NCBI GenBank assembly: GCA_034096865.1
Contig: JAWQFJ010009520.1
Coordinates: forward strand, 1-27,500
From: Theodoxus fluviatilis
Taxonomy: Eukaryota > Mollusca > Gastropoda > Cycloneritida > Neritidae
Direction of reading: 5' to 3'
DNA: 27,500 bases
The translations under genes were made by a program, and so were the position numbers. This document shows positions 9,648 to 22,047 of the stretch, in pieces (positions within the stretch are counted from its first letter, which is position 1; each line of letters starts with the position of its first letter). The notes under the pieces were generated by a model that had not been told where the DNA came from, ran no database searches, and saw only the letters and a program-made list of their open reading frames with translations.

Positions 9648-10557
9648 AGGCATCCGTGAATTCCCTTCTCCACAAAGCACTCGCTCCGTCCACGCAGGCT
9701 TCCTACAAACGTAGCTGGGCCCTCTTCATATCTTTTGCACTTGACTACGACCTCAGCACGTCCCTACCAATTCCACCTGATCATCTGGCCCTCTTCATTG
9801 CCTTTCTGGTTGCTAAAACCAATGCTCCCTCTACAATTTCTACCTGCATCTCAGCCATCGGGTATGTACATCGCCTCAATGGCCTGTCTGATCCCTCAGG
9901 AACTTGCTATATTCGGCAGCTACTCCGCACTTGCCTTAGAAGCGCTTCTCCCGTGAACTCCAGGCTGCCTATCACCTTGTCCTTGCTCGCTAGGCTCCTT
10001 GCCGCCCTCGACCACTCCACGACACCCGGTTACCAACGTTGCCTCTTCAAGGCCATGTTTTGCCTCGCCTTCCACGCGCTTCTCTGGCTGGGCGAGATAA
10101 CCATCCCCAGCCTGGCCGCCCGTAATCCACACCTCCTCCAGTATGATCAAATCCGTTTGACTCCCGCTCACATGACACTCACATTCCGCTCCTTCAAGCA
10201 CTCCACCGGTCAGCCGTTCACTCTCAGGGTCCATCCCCAAGCACACACCCCTTCGTGCCCCGTGGTACACATGGAGCTCTACCTAAACCTACGGGGCCCC
10301 TCCCTGGCCCACTCTTCCAATCCACGTCGAGATCCCCAATTCTTCGATCGGCATTTACCTCACAACTCCAGGCCGCTCTGGCCTTCTGTCAGCTCGACAC
10401 TCGCGTTTTTAAGGGGCATAGCTTTCGCATCGGGGCCGCCTCTACAGCAGCACAACAAGGCCTCTCGGATGAACAAATCCGCCTGCTCGGCCGCTGGAGG
10501 TCCTCCGCTTTCCGCCGTTACATCCGGTGCACCTCCGGTGTCTCAGCTTTGCAGTAA
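9644..10557 (+). pseudogene. Tyrosine recombinase of the YR retrotransposon (frameshifted)
   Basis: It would integrate the circular cDNA by site-specific recombination. The first part is read from 9644, overlapping the end of the RNase H frame, with an N-terminal SAM-like core-binding domain (APSTQASYKRSW to about residue 95). The catalytic domain begins near SRLPITLSLLARLL. The position of the first catalytic arginine holds tryptophan (FHALLWLGEI, TGG at 10085-10087). After about 10291-10306 homology moves to the frame starting at ≡1, consistent with one base lost in the run GGGGCCCC. There HSFR (10417-10428), LGRW and the nucleophile tyrosine in FRRYIR (10519-10521) are conserved, ending at TAA 10555-10557. 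The start is uncertain since no ATG fits. Confidence 0.85.
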
Positions 10558-10626
10558 TTACACACTCGTTCCACGACCACAGGGGGCTGTTGGGACTCGC
10601 CGTTCCGCCTCTCCATTTGGGCGTGG

Positions 10627-10656
10627 CGCGGACAGCCTGGACGGAAGCTGTCCGCG
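10627..10656 (+). repeat. Perfect 10-bp hairpin after the recombinase gene
   Basis: CGCGGACAGC (10627-10636) and GCTGTCCGCG (10647-10656) are exact inverted copies around a 10-base loop, 70 bp after the recombinase stop and 5 bp before repeat B1. Confidence 0.9.
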
Positions 10657-10661
10657 CTATG

Positions 10662-10854
10662 GCGCTTGTATCACCCAAATGGAGCGGAACTCGCTCGCTT
10701 CCCTCCAGGCCAGATTAAAAGGAGTCACAGCTGCAGTTTTCAGTTACCAGAACTGAGGCTCGGCTGTGGCCATTCGCAAACGCAGACCCGTTTTCATTGT
10801 GGTTTCTTCTCTGCATGCCCGTTGTTATCAAATTATGGCGGCCACCATAAATAA
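10662..10854 (+). repeat. Direct repeat copy 1 (B1-like) of the YR element
   Basis: About 193 bp nearly identical to 12088-12284. It starts GCGCTTGTATCACC and ends near GGCGGCCACCATAA. AATAAA at 10850-10855 could act as a polyadenylation signal. Confidence 0.92.
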
Positions 10855-10856
10855 AT

Positions 10857-11171
10857 TTGCACGGAAGAGCAAAGCCATTTATGGAGGACGCCGGGACAAA
10901 AGGTAGCCGTGACCCGGGGAACTTGGAATTTTTCCGTGGGCAGAACGGGCACTGCGCATGCGCTGGCCCCCTTTCACACGCTAAGGGTGACACACGCTCA
11001 TTCCAGGTCCAGAGCGGAGAGAGCATGCACGCCATGCCATTCTTGCGAGTATAAACTTTTCTCATTTCAATATCCGCCCTCATGCCCCTCCAGCCACCCA
11101 TCCTTTCGCAGTTCCCTTTCTTGCGGGGATAATTATCACATTGAGTAATTTCTACACACACATACACATGT

Positions 11172-11173
<2 letters not shown>
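10857..11173 (+). other. Spacer between the direct repeats, first part (A2 candidate)
   Basis: No gene is present. TATAAA at 11050-11055, downstream of a GC-rich stretch, is a weak promoter-like signal. In PAT/Ngaro-type elements this interval would hold the second copy of the promoter-bearing 5' repeat, but the first copy is missing here, so this cannot be verified. Confidence 0.35.

Positions 11174-11245
<72 letters not shown>
11174..11245 (+). repeat. (AC)36 microsatellite
   Basis: Pure dinucleotide tract inside the interval between the two direct repeats. Confidence 0.95.
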
Positions 11246-11249
<4 letters not shown>

Positions 11250-11257
11250 CTGGGCTG

Positions 11258-11355
11258 TTGTACATTCGGTTTGCATTCACATGTGTTTCCGGCGACGTTT
11301 ACAATTTGTATTTTTGGAACAGCCCCACTGGCGGCACGTTGGATTGACGCCCTTC

Positions 11356-11391
<36 letters not shown>

Positions 11392-11860
11392 AATTTTTCT
11401 TTTCTTGTACATTTGGGATTATTCATGACATGTGTTTCCGAATGGTAATTTCGGAACTGCCCCACCTTTACGTTTGATTGTTTTCGGAGCAGCCACACGT
11501 TTGTCCCGTTTGACTGATGTACATAGTGCCTCCCTGTCCCTGATTCTTCTTTCCTTGTACATTTGGGATTTTTCGTTGACATGTGTTTGCGGCGTCGTTT
11601 CCGACTTGTGATTTCGGAACTGCACCACTGTCACGTTTGCTTGTATTTTGGGAACAGCCCCAAATTTTACCGTTTGCTTGACGTACATCGTGCCTCCCGA
11701 TTTTCTTTCCTTGTACATTTGGAATTTCATGGACAGGTGTTTGTGACGTCATTTCCGACTTATAATTTCGGTACCGCCCCTATTTTCACGTTTCATTGAT
11801 GTCCATCGGGCCTCCCCCGTTTGGCTGTATGGGTACCATTCGAGAAGGTCGGGACGTACA
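11258..11860 (+). repeat. Tandem array of four units of about 150 bp
   Basis: Units start with TTGTACATTT (first unit TTGTACATTC) at 11258, 11405, 11555 and 11711, giving periods of 147, 150 and 156 bp. Shared blocks are ACATGTGTTT, ATTTCGGAAC and CACGTTTG. The first unit contains a run of 30 C at 11359-11388. The last unit decays after about 11815. Confidence 0.9.
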
Positions 11861-12087
11861 CTCCACCCTAGTGATATGTTCTATTGGCAATGTCACATAC
11901 CTACACTTGCCGACCTCCAACCTTTCCTCTTTGATTACCATCCTGTACATCGATTTACATGCCCCACCTAGGTGGTTTTCCATGTACTGAATGGTTACTC
12001 GTTTGATCGAGTCCCCAGTGACTCTGGGAAGGGTAGGAGCCATGCTTTTCCATTAGGGTTTTTACCGCAGGTCCTCCCTTCCTCGTT

Positions 12088-12284
12088 GCGCTTGTATCAC
12101 CAAAACGGAGCGGAACACGCTCGCTTCCCTCCAGGCCAGATTAAAAGGAGTCACAGCTGCAGTTTTCAGTTAGGCCTACCAGAACTGAGGCTCGGCTGTG
12201 GCCATTCGCAAACGCAGACCCGTTTTCATTGTGGTTTCTTCTCAGCATGCCCGTTGTTATCAAATTATGGCGGCCAACATAAAA
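12088..12284 (+). repeat. Direct repeat copy 2 (B2-like) of the YR element
   Basis: Second copy of 10662-10854, with a six-base insertion (after CAGTTA) near 12172 and a few substitutions. If the split-repeat reading is right, its end is the 3' end of the element. Confidence 0.92.
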
Positions 12285-12580
12285 AAGCCATCGTCATCTT
12301 GATCACGTTGCTGCTTTTTTAGGACGTGACTACGTAAAGCCGTTAGGAATGCAGGCTACCTGCATCTACATGAGTTATTTACACAACGCCTGCGATGACG
12401 ACACACTCACTAATTTAACATTTTATAGGATCATCCGTCTATGCTAAAGAGTGAGAGTACCTGTAGCCAACTGTTCATTCGAAAATATTCATATTATGTG
12501 AAATGGCTGAAAAACACTTTGAGTCCTCATTCCACAAATAGTCCATTTCTGTTTTACTGCGTGAAATTAAAGATTGGATT
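12285..12580. other. Unassigned spacer
   Basis: Nothing recognisable between the YR element and the LINE tail. Confidence 0.5.
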
Positions 12581-12581
12581 T

Positions 12582-13540
12582 GAGAGAGAGAGAGAGAACG
12601 AACGAACGAACGAACCTAGTTTATTGTTAGGCCTCCGGCCCATCACAATTAGATTATACATAGTATGCCTCATTAGCCATTGCAATACAGACTGCCTCCT
12701 TCCTTCTTTTAAATGCATAATATAGATACATTGATACCTGTCGTATAGAATTCACGTTCTGTGTTGTCAAGAGCGCCTGAACACTGATGTCACCACCGTG
12801 GAACAAATTAGCAAAGTATTTCTGTCTCAAAACCTGGTACAATGGACATTCGAGTAAGAAATGTTTTTCATCCTCCTCAGATTCATAACAGGCTGGACAA
12901 AGGAATAAGTTGCTATTACCTTCATTTACATACCTGTATTTATGATTAAACAGATCGCTGAAGCCAGTGCGGAAACGAACATACACGTCACGAAATGCTT
13001 TTTTGTCTAGTGCAAATAAATAGTCTTCTCTGCCCCAGAGAGTCTTAAAGGATTTATAGAAATCGTATCTGCAACTTTTCATGAGAGATTCAACCCATAT
13101 ACCACTGTATTCACCTAAAAGGCGTGTTTTAAGTTCTCTCAAAAATTCTTTCTCTCGTGGTACGTTTTGCTCTCCCCACACTGTACCAAAATCGTATCTA
13201 TACAATACTGACTTCATCTTTTCTGCCCAGGTTTCGCTAGCACCCGAGTGTAGCATTGTCTTATATGCTTTATGGGGATATCTGGACGGGTCCATTTTTA
13301 ATATCCTCAGCCAGTATTTTACTGCTCTAATTGTAGCGTTGATGTACAAGGGGTGCCTACCCGTATTACCATACACAATAATATTTGGCGCTTGTGGGGT
13401 TCATTAAGAAATCGTTTTAAGGTCTGCAAATGGACGGCTTCCAAAACCGAACAATCACTCAAACCCCACAATTCTGATGAGTACAATAACATAGGTTGCA
13501 CCTGGGCATCATCTAGTTTGAAATATACATCCGGAGAGAC
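12582..13540 (-). mobile_element. 5'-truncated LINE with (GTTC)n tail
   Basis: On the minus strand, LINE coding sequence starts abruptly near 13540 beside a (GA)n tract and ends at a stop at 12654. It is followed by a short 3' UTR and a tail of (GTTC)n then (TC)n at 12615-12582. A 5' truncation plus a simple-repeat tail fits target-primed reverse transcription. The clade cannot be fixed without the RT core. Confidence 0.85.
12654..13540 (-). pseudogene. C-terminal part of LINE ORF2 (post-RT region with CCHC finger)
   Basis: The fragment corresponds to the region after the RT catalytic core of a LINE polyprotein. Read on the minus strand it starts near DDAQVQPMLLYSSELWGL and LEAVHLQTLKRFLN (about 13525-13405). 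It then changes frame at about 13404-13408, consistent with one deleted base, and continues as PQAPNIIVYGNTGRHPLYI and on to the stop at 12654-12656. A zinc knuckle of spacing CX2CX8HX4C (CPACYE...HFLLEC) lies near the C-terminus. The combination is common in invertebrate LINE proteins. Catalytic RT residues and endonuclease are missing, so the copy is dead. Confidence 0.82.
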
Positions 13541-13553
13541 ACACGAATGTTTT

Positions 13554-13588
<35 letters not shown>

Positions 13589-13610
13589 GGGAGATACGCA
13601 CTCACGCGCG

Positions 13611-13666
<56 letters not shown>
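13554..13666 (+). repeat. Compound (GA)n-(G)n-(CG)n-(CA)n microsatellite
   Basis: (GA)n at 13554-13577, G run to about 13590, (CG)n at about 13605-13619 and (CA)n at 13619-13666. The CG-CA part is alternating purine-pyrimidine and could adopt Z-DNA. Confidence 0.95.
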
Positions 13667-13670
<4 letters not shown>

Positions 13671-14926
13671 CAAGTAGAAACATATTGATGCTACAAGTTT
13701 TTACTTAAAGAGTCAGTGAAGGATAACAAGGTTTGTTACCGGTGACTCTCTTGTAAGACGACCACAAGAAAAATAAATCCGTACTTGGAGCCACAACAAA
13801 CGAGAGGGACTCTTAAGGCAGCATATAGCGGAAAGTCCCGCTTTTCCACATGGGTCTGTGAGTTGCCCTGCACTCTACGATGCAACTATCGGGCTGGCGT
13901 GATCGTGATCGTCCCATCTTGCCGCTGACTGGCAGCCCTGGCGGACGTGCTATCGACGAGAAACGTCAATCCGATGGGAGACCTGCTGGCTCAGATAGAC
14001 TGATGCTTCCTGTGCGCTTGTTTGACTTTTCTCCCTGGTTCAACAGCGGGAACTGGCACCTGCACTCATCATCGACCGGTCCTGACAGAGACCAGCGTGG
14101 CTTGACGTGACACATCCCCGACGTTTTCCACGTCAGGAAGCGTCTGGTTTCAGGGTCTGTTTGTCGAAGTCTTCTCGCTTTCCCTGACCTAGTCCCTGTC
14201 GCTCCCATGCCACCATACAAGGCTGAGAACGTTTCACAGTGTGCCGAAATGTCGGTGTTTAAAAGCAATACCTAGTAAATGTCAAAGTGTGAGTTTTAAC
14301 GTGTTCGTTTTGCAACGTATTCCTAACAATTCACAAGAACATGTGTTCATGTCCTTTTTCTTGTTATTGTTGTTTGCAGATTGTCTGGGCTGTTTAATGT
14401 GAATTTTGACATCGATTTGATATTGCGTTTGCGATGGAAAATGTGTTAGTGCGTTGTTGAGTCGAAAGGCGATTTGAGTTAGGTAAATATTGTGATGTGA
14501 ACAGTTCTGCATTGAGAATACATGTACACTCGCATACATAGTAGTGATGCAGTCCTCTGGATTTCGTAACATCACTCGTTTCAAATGCAAGCATTTGAAA
14601 AAAAAGAATATATAAAAGTTTGGATATTTTTACCCTAAAAATGAATCATTTTCATTTCTATCACCATTTGTAACTCTTTTTTAATATTTGCAAATTGTAA
14701 GATAATCATATCCGCCAAAGTCTACCCTTTTGTGTTCCTGACGTTGTCACAAATTCAGAACCATATCTGAGAGATAACGCTGCATGTCAGAGTGAAAATG
14801 TACTGTCTTCCTTCGACGAAAGATGAAAATTGCGACCGCTCTTCATATCCTTCGGTACCCATGTACTGAGCAAAGATATTTTAATATCAAGCACACCTTT
14901 CCAGTCTTCGTCGTCATTTGTATAAA

Positions 14927-14930
<4 letters not shown>
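13667..14930. other. Unassigned DNA
   Basis: About 1.26 kb without any gene I can support. Short open frames at 13880-14110 (+) and 13966-14268 (-) match nothing I know. The segment from about 14280 to 14900 is AT-rich. Confidence 0.5.
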
Positions 14931-17888
<2,958 letters not shown>

Positions 17889-17924
17889 CTCGCACACACA
17901 CGCACACACACACACGCACACAAG

Positions 17925-17967
<43 letters not shown>

Positions 17968-18052
17968 GCAGACACACACACACACACACACAAGCATATA
18001 CACAAGCATACACACACACACACACACACACTCACAAGCACACACACACAAG

Positions 18053-18105
<53 letters not shown>

Positions 18106-18146
18106 GCACACAAACACAAGCACACACACACAAGCATATACACAAG

Positions 18147-18217
<71 letters not shown>

Positions 18218-18475
18218 CCCTCCCCCTCCCACCCCCCCCCCCCCCTCCCCCCACACACACATAGGGAAAGATTCGCGATAGCACTCGCACACTCACGCAC
18301 AAACGAGAACATGCACGCGGGTCTCTTTACGTACACACCTTCGTGAATATGCTCAGACGTGCTCGAGCACGCACACACACGCAGTCACACACACGCACTC
18401 GTGCGCACGCCCAAACATACAGGAGCACACATGCATACACACACGCATTCAAACATGACACGCACTCATTCGGGT
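17889..18475 (+). repeat. Interrupted CA-rich array with C-runs
   Basis: 17889-18214 is (CA)n broken by recurrent AAGCA and AAGCATA interruptions in a semi-regular order. 18215-18255 is C-rich. 18285-18475 is degenerate CA with GC variants. Confidence 0.93.
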
Positions 18476-18589
18476 TTGGTTACGAATGCACGCAAGCTGA
18501 AGAGGCGGGAGACACAAAATTAGGTGTTTTGCAGTTTGTCCCTGAAGCGGGGCAGCAACATGTATACACTCAGTGCACTGTATGTAACG

Positions 18590-18850
18590 CACTGGCTGCG
18601 CTCGATTTAACCGCCGGAATCCGGCCGCGGCGGTCTGCTGCCACGTGACCGGCAGTCTCCGTGACGTGAGCGGCGATTCGACAGCTTTCGTGCAAATCGA
18701 GCGCTTTCGGCTGATCAACATGGCGGCACTATAGCGTAGCGTCTGTAAGCCCACGTTCACTTCGGCGTGACGTCACGTTCGGTACTTTCCGGCGGCGGCA
18801 CTACTTCCGGGGACAGCATTCGATCGGAGAAGACGTGTGCAAATGGCGTT
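18590..18850. promoter_or_regulatory. CpG-rich promoter-like segment
   Basis: This is a locally CpG-dense patch. It contains a palindromic CRE TGACGTCA (18768-18775), an E-box CACGTG (18642-18647), an ETS-type site ACTTCCGG (18803-18810) and a YY1-like AACATGGCGGC ending at 18727. These motif classes co-occur in TATA-less animal promoters. No adjacent coding exon is identified, so promoter function is inference. Confidence 0.4.
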
Positions 18851-20174
18851 TGTTCACACAAAGCCTCGCAAAGACATCTTACCCAGTGCGAGTGGTTGTC
18901 ACGCACGCACGTGCGCATCACTGGTGACGTACGTGATAATAAAAACTTAATTGAAACTGCGTTTTTGCAAGAGCAACGTACATATTCAGTGCTTTTCTCG
19001 GCAATGGAATCCCATAGTTGACTAACTCCAGCCTTTTTACACTGAAATAAGCCAACATCGCAATCACCGATACTTCTCGTATAGAATTTAGCAATTCAGT
19101 TAACCGAAGAAGTGAATTCAAATTTGCAGCTTGCGTAGTAGTGTAAATAATCAACTGCATGGATGATCTGGAAAACGGGCACGCATGATATAATATATAT
19201 GCAGTTCAAAAATACGATTTACCGAGCATGACACACTCATAGCCACATACATTTACTTGCAAATTAATTGAATACGCAGTACTAACCTTCACTGGTATGG
19301 ACAACACTTTTGAAAGCTACTTTAAGTACTTGTCAACTTGGTGATTTGAATCTCACCCGCATGAATTCTCGCTCCCGGTATCTCCAGGGCAGAGTTTGTT
19401 CTAATACAAGTAATAGTGCTATAAACTCTCTGGAGTGGAGAGTGAGCGGGGAGCCATTCTAGTAAACTAGAGATTTCGCCTACCGGCAAAAGTATCTCTA
19501 GCACAGTTCACATCACGTGATGGAAGGTTTTTGGCCAATTTATGCAAGCGGAGGTCACACGAGAGGCTTGTGGGATAGCCGATGTGCTCACTGACATACG
19601 CCGTTAAAGTAGTTCTAAGACTATTTCGCCCAGAACTCTTAACTTACTCTTGTTGAGACAACAAACAAGCGTTTATTCGATACAATAAAATGTTTGTGTT
19701 TAAATGGAACCAAGTTTTTACATCTGAACGATTTCTGTAAAAAGTGGAGAGAAAAATAGTATCAGAACGAGCTATTTTTGGCGCAAGGCTGTAATGCCAA
19801 GGGTTAAGCCTATTACGCATTCATTGCGAACTGTGCCAGAGTCAATACTACTGACTCGGGTTTACAGAATGGCGGGGAGCTATATATGGTGGAACGCGCG
19901 TCTTTAGTGCAGAGCGTTATCAAGCCGGGCAAAACGATAGATTAAATTATTTCTGTACTGCTGCTAAAATTGACAACACTAAAACGATTTGTTTACACGT
20001 GAATTACCCTAAACTTATTTATTATTCCACCATGAAGTTGTTTATTGAATTATATATACTTTTTCGTGTTCTCGATCTCAGACGAGTGTCCAGTTCTCTA
20101 GTGAATAAGACGTGAAGTGGATACCAATTAAAATTAAACAGATTAAACACAGAACAGTCACAACTGCAGAGGCG
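18851..20174. other. Unassigned DNA
   Basis: No coding exon recognised. Imperfect inverted repeats occur around 19364-19455 and 19468-19500, and a TATATATGG lies near 19879, neither strong enough to call. Confidence 0.5.
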
Positions 20175-20200
20175 TATATATATATATATATATATATATA
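20175..20200 (+). repeat. (TA)13 microsatellite
   Basis: Pure TA dinucleotide tract. Confidence 0.95.
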
Positions 20201-20498
20201 TGTCTTGTCATGACTGTAGGGTCGATCTCTCGCAGACACCCGCTCATCACACAATAATTAATATATTATAACCCCCACCGAAATCATTCGTGTAGCTTAG
20301 CCTTATGTATGCAATAATGCATATCCGTTGCTTTACTCTTTAACCCTGTAGCTATATCCATAGTCTAAGTCCGCGTTGTGAACAGCTGAAGGAATGAAAG
20401 AACGCCGAAAACGCTCTGTTCGGCACGGAGGCATGATAAATCTTCCAGTCCGTGTGATGCGGAGCTCCTAATTGCGATCTATCATAATAAAAACTCAC

Positions 20499-20767
20499 CT
20501 GCTGTTCCGTGTAATGAGCAGGGAGTGGGTCCGGATTCAATTGCTACCAACGAAATGCTTTGAACAAATGAACTGTCTCCATCGTGCCTAGGAGCAGCTT
20601 GGCTTTACTTTGAAGTGTAGTCGCCCGCACAAATGCACCCATCGATTGAATTTCTCCGATTCAACAAGTGGGTCGGGCACCGTTATAAAAAATACTCCTT
20701 TCATGTGGTCTTTGTGCTTGTATCTTGAATCGCTGTTGCATTTTCCCCAGGAGCAGTGTCGAACCAT
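20499..20767 (-). pseudogene. THAP-domain exon, decayed
   Basis: On the minus strand from ATG at 20767 the reading MVRHCSWGKCNSD begins a THAP zinc-coordinating DNA-binding domain. C5 and C10 sit at the family positions, followed by VFFITVPDP and FNRWVHLCGR. An in-frame TAG at 20590-20588 interrupts it. The same frame then gives FICSKHFVGSN, supplying the CX2H half of the C2CH zinc site and the HF of the AVPTxF-box region. A one-base frame change near 20535-20545 leads to NPDPLPAHYTEQQ, which ends exactly at a consensus splice donor CAG|GTGAGT (exon end 20499). The pattern fits the first exon of a THAP gene or of a P-element-like transposase. Later exons were not found in the window. Confidence 0.72.
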
Positions 20768-20782
20768 CTTGCAGCACAGCAA

Positions 20783-21225
20783 TGGGAACGCACGCTAAGG
20801 GATGTCCCCAGATGTTGGTAGACGTCACTCGCTTATCTATTTTTAGATCGCGCCGTTCACGGCTTTTCTTGCAGACGCTACGCCGTTGTGGTGTTTGCAA
20901 GTTACTATAAACAGCGGTAGCGATGATGACTAAATGTGCTGTCTTCTTGGTTTATGGTAAGGTTTGCGGTTATTGTGTAAATTGAACATTTTCATTACCA
21001 CTACCTATGCCCTGATAAGTGACTCCTGAGCCTACTGCAGTCAAAGACCCTATATTTACACTAAGTCGGCGCACTCGAGCGATTTTCCTTTACGCAAAGG
21101 GAGGTCAGAATGTAGAGTTACGTCCCTTTGCGAGATAATTGTCAATTCGAACTTAATGCAGGATTTCTCACCGTCAACCACACATCGTGCACACAATAAA
21201 GAAACAAGAAGGGCAAAGCCCATAC
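20783..21225. other. Sequence upstream of the THAP exon
   Basis: Moderately CpG-containing sequence with no open frame I can assign. It would hold the promoter of the THAP gene on the minus strand, but no clear core elements are seen. Confidence 0.4.
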
Positions 21226-22047
21226 GACTCACATGCTTGACCTTGACCTTTATATGACCTTGACCTTCAGGTGACCTTCAAGATCAAGGTCAAACAACTA
21301 AACCTAGCAATGACATCATACACTAAGAAATGCTTTACACATTTTTCCTACCAAAATACATGTGACCTTGACCCAAGGTCAAGGTCATCCAAGGTCATGC
21401 AACACAAAGCTGTTAATTCAAGACATAGGAAGCACAATGGTGCTTATTGGCACTTTCTATCATGAGATATGGTCACTTTTAGTGGTTCACTACCCCATTT
21501 TGGTTACATTTCATAAGGGTCAAAGTGACCTTGACCTTGATGATATGTGACCAAATGTATCTCATGATGAAAGTATAACATGTGCCCCACATAATTATTA
21601 AGTTTGAAACAGTTATCTTCCATAGTTCAGGGTCAAGGTCACTTCAAAAAAGGTATACAATCCAACTTTGAAGAGCTCCTGTGACCTTGACCTTGAAGCA
21701 AGGTCAACCAAACTGGTATCAAAAGATAGGGATTACTTTGACCTATATACCACTTGTAGCTAAGGTCGCCATTCTCAATAACGTGGGAGAAAATTGGGAA
21801 AATGTGAAAAATGACTGTTTTTGAAACCACATTTATGGCTTCTGTGACCTTGACCTTGAAGCAAGGTCAAGTCACCATGTATGGTTTTAGAGGCCTTGTC
21901 ATCATACACCATCATGCCACATTTGGTGTTGATAGACTTAATAGTCTCCAAGAAAAATCCAACGTTTAAGTTTTTTACGCCCGGACGGACGGACGGACGG
22001 ACGACACGGGTGAGTACATATACTCACTTTTGCTTCGCATGTGAGTC
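21226..22047. mobile_element. Non-autonomous TIR element rich in TGACCTTGACC motifs
   Basis: The ends are an 11-bp inverted repeat: GACTCACATGC (21226-21236) and GCATGTGAGTC (22037-22047). The interior has no coding frame but many TGACCTTG and CAAGGTCA half sites on both strands (near 21240, 21257, 21272, 21364, 21378, 21517, 21630, 21683, 21703, 21735, 21845, 21860). They often pair to form hairpins such as TGACCTTGACCTTGAAGC followed by AAGGTCA. A (GGAC)5 tract at 21983-22002 lies close to the right end. This looks like a MITE family. The superfamily is unknown, and no target duplication was identified. Confidence 0.65.

Larger units (their letters stand above)
9003..12284 (+). mobile_element. 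Tyrosine-recombinase retrotransposon (DIRS/PAT/Ngaro group), 5'-truncated
   Basis: RNase H is followed by a phage-type tyrosine recombinase on the same strand, the arrangement unique to YR retrotransposons. Gag and the RT core are missing: coding similarity begins abruptly at about 9031 just before the RNase H domain. Downstream, two near-identical blocks (10662-10854 and 12088-12284) in direct orientation match the B1/B2 repeats of split-direct-repeat elements (PAT, Ngaro), which argues against true DIRS1 with inverted ends. The A repeat would lie between them. Assignment to PAT or Ngaro cannot be settled from this fragment. Confidence 0.8.

Noticed and set aside
10715..11245. 176-codon minus-strand frame with a Cys-Val repeat start
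   Set aside because: Its first part is the (AC)n tract and the rest lies in the direct-repeat spacer with no domain.
9003..12284. True DIRS1-type element with inverted terminal repeats
   Set aside because: The repeats after the recombinase are direct, not inverted, and no internal complementary region was seen.
19364..19500. Possible structured RNA from imperfect inverted repeats
   Set aside because: Stems are short or mismatched and comparable to chance. No RNA family was recognised.
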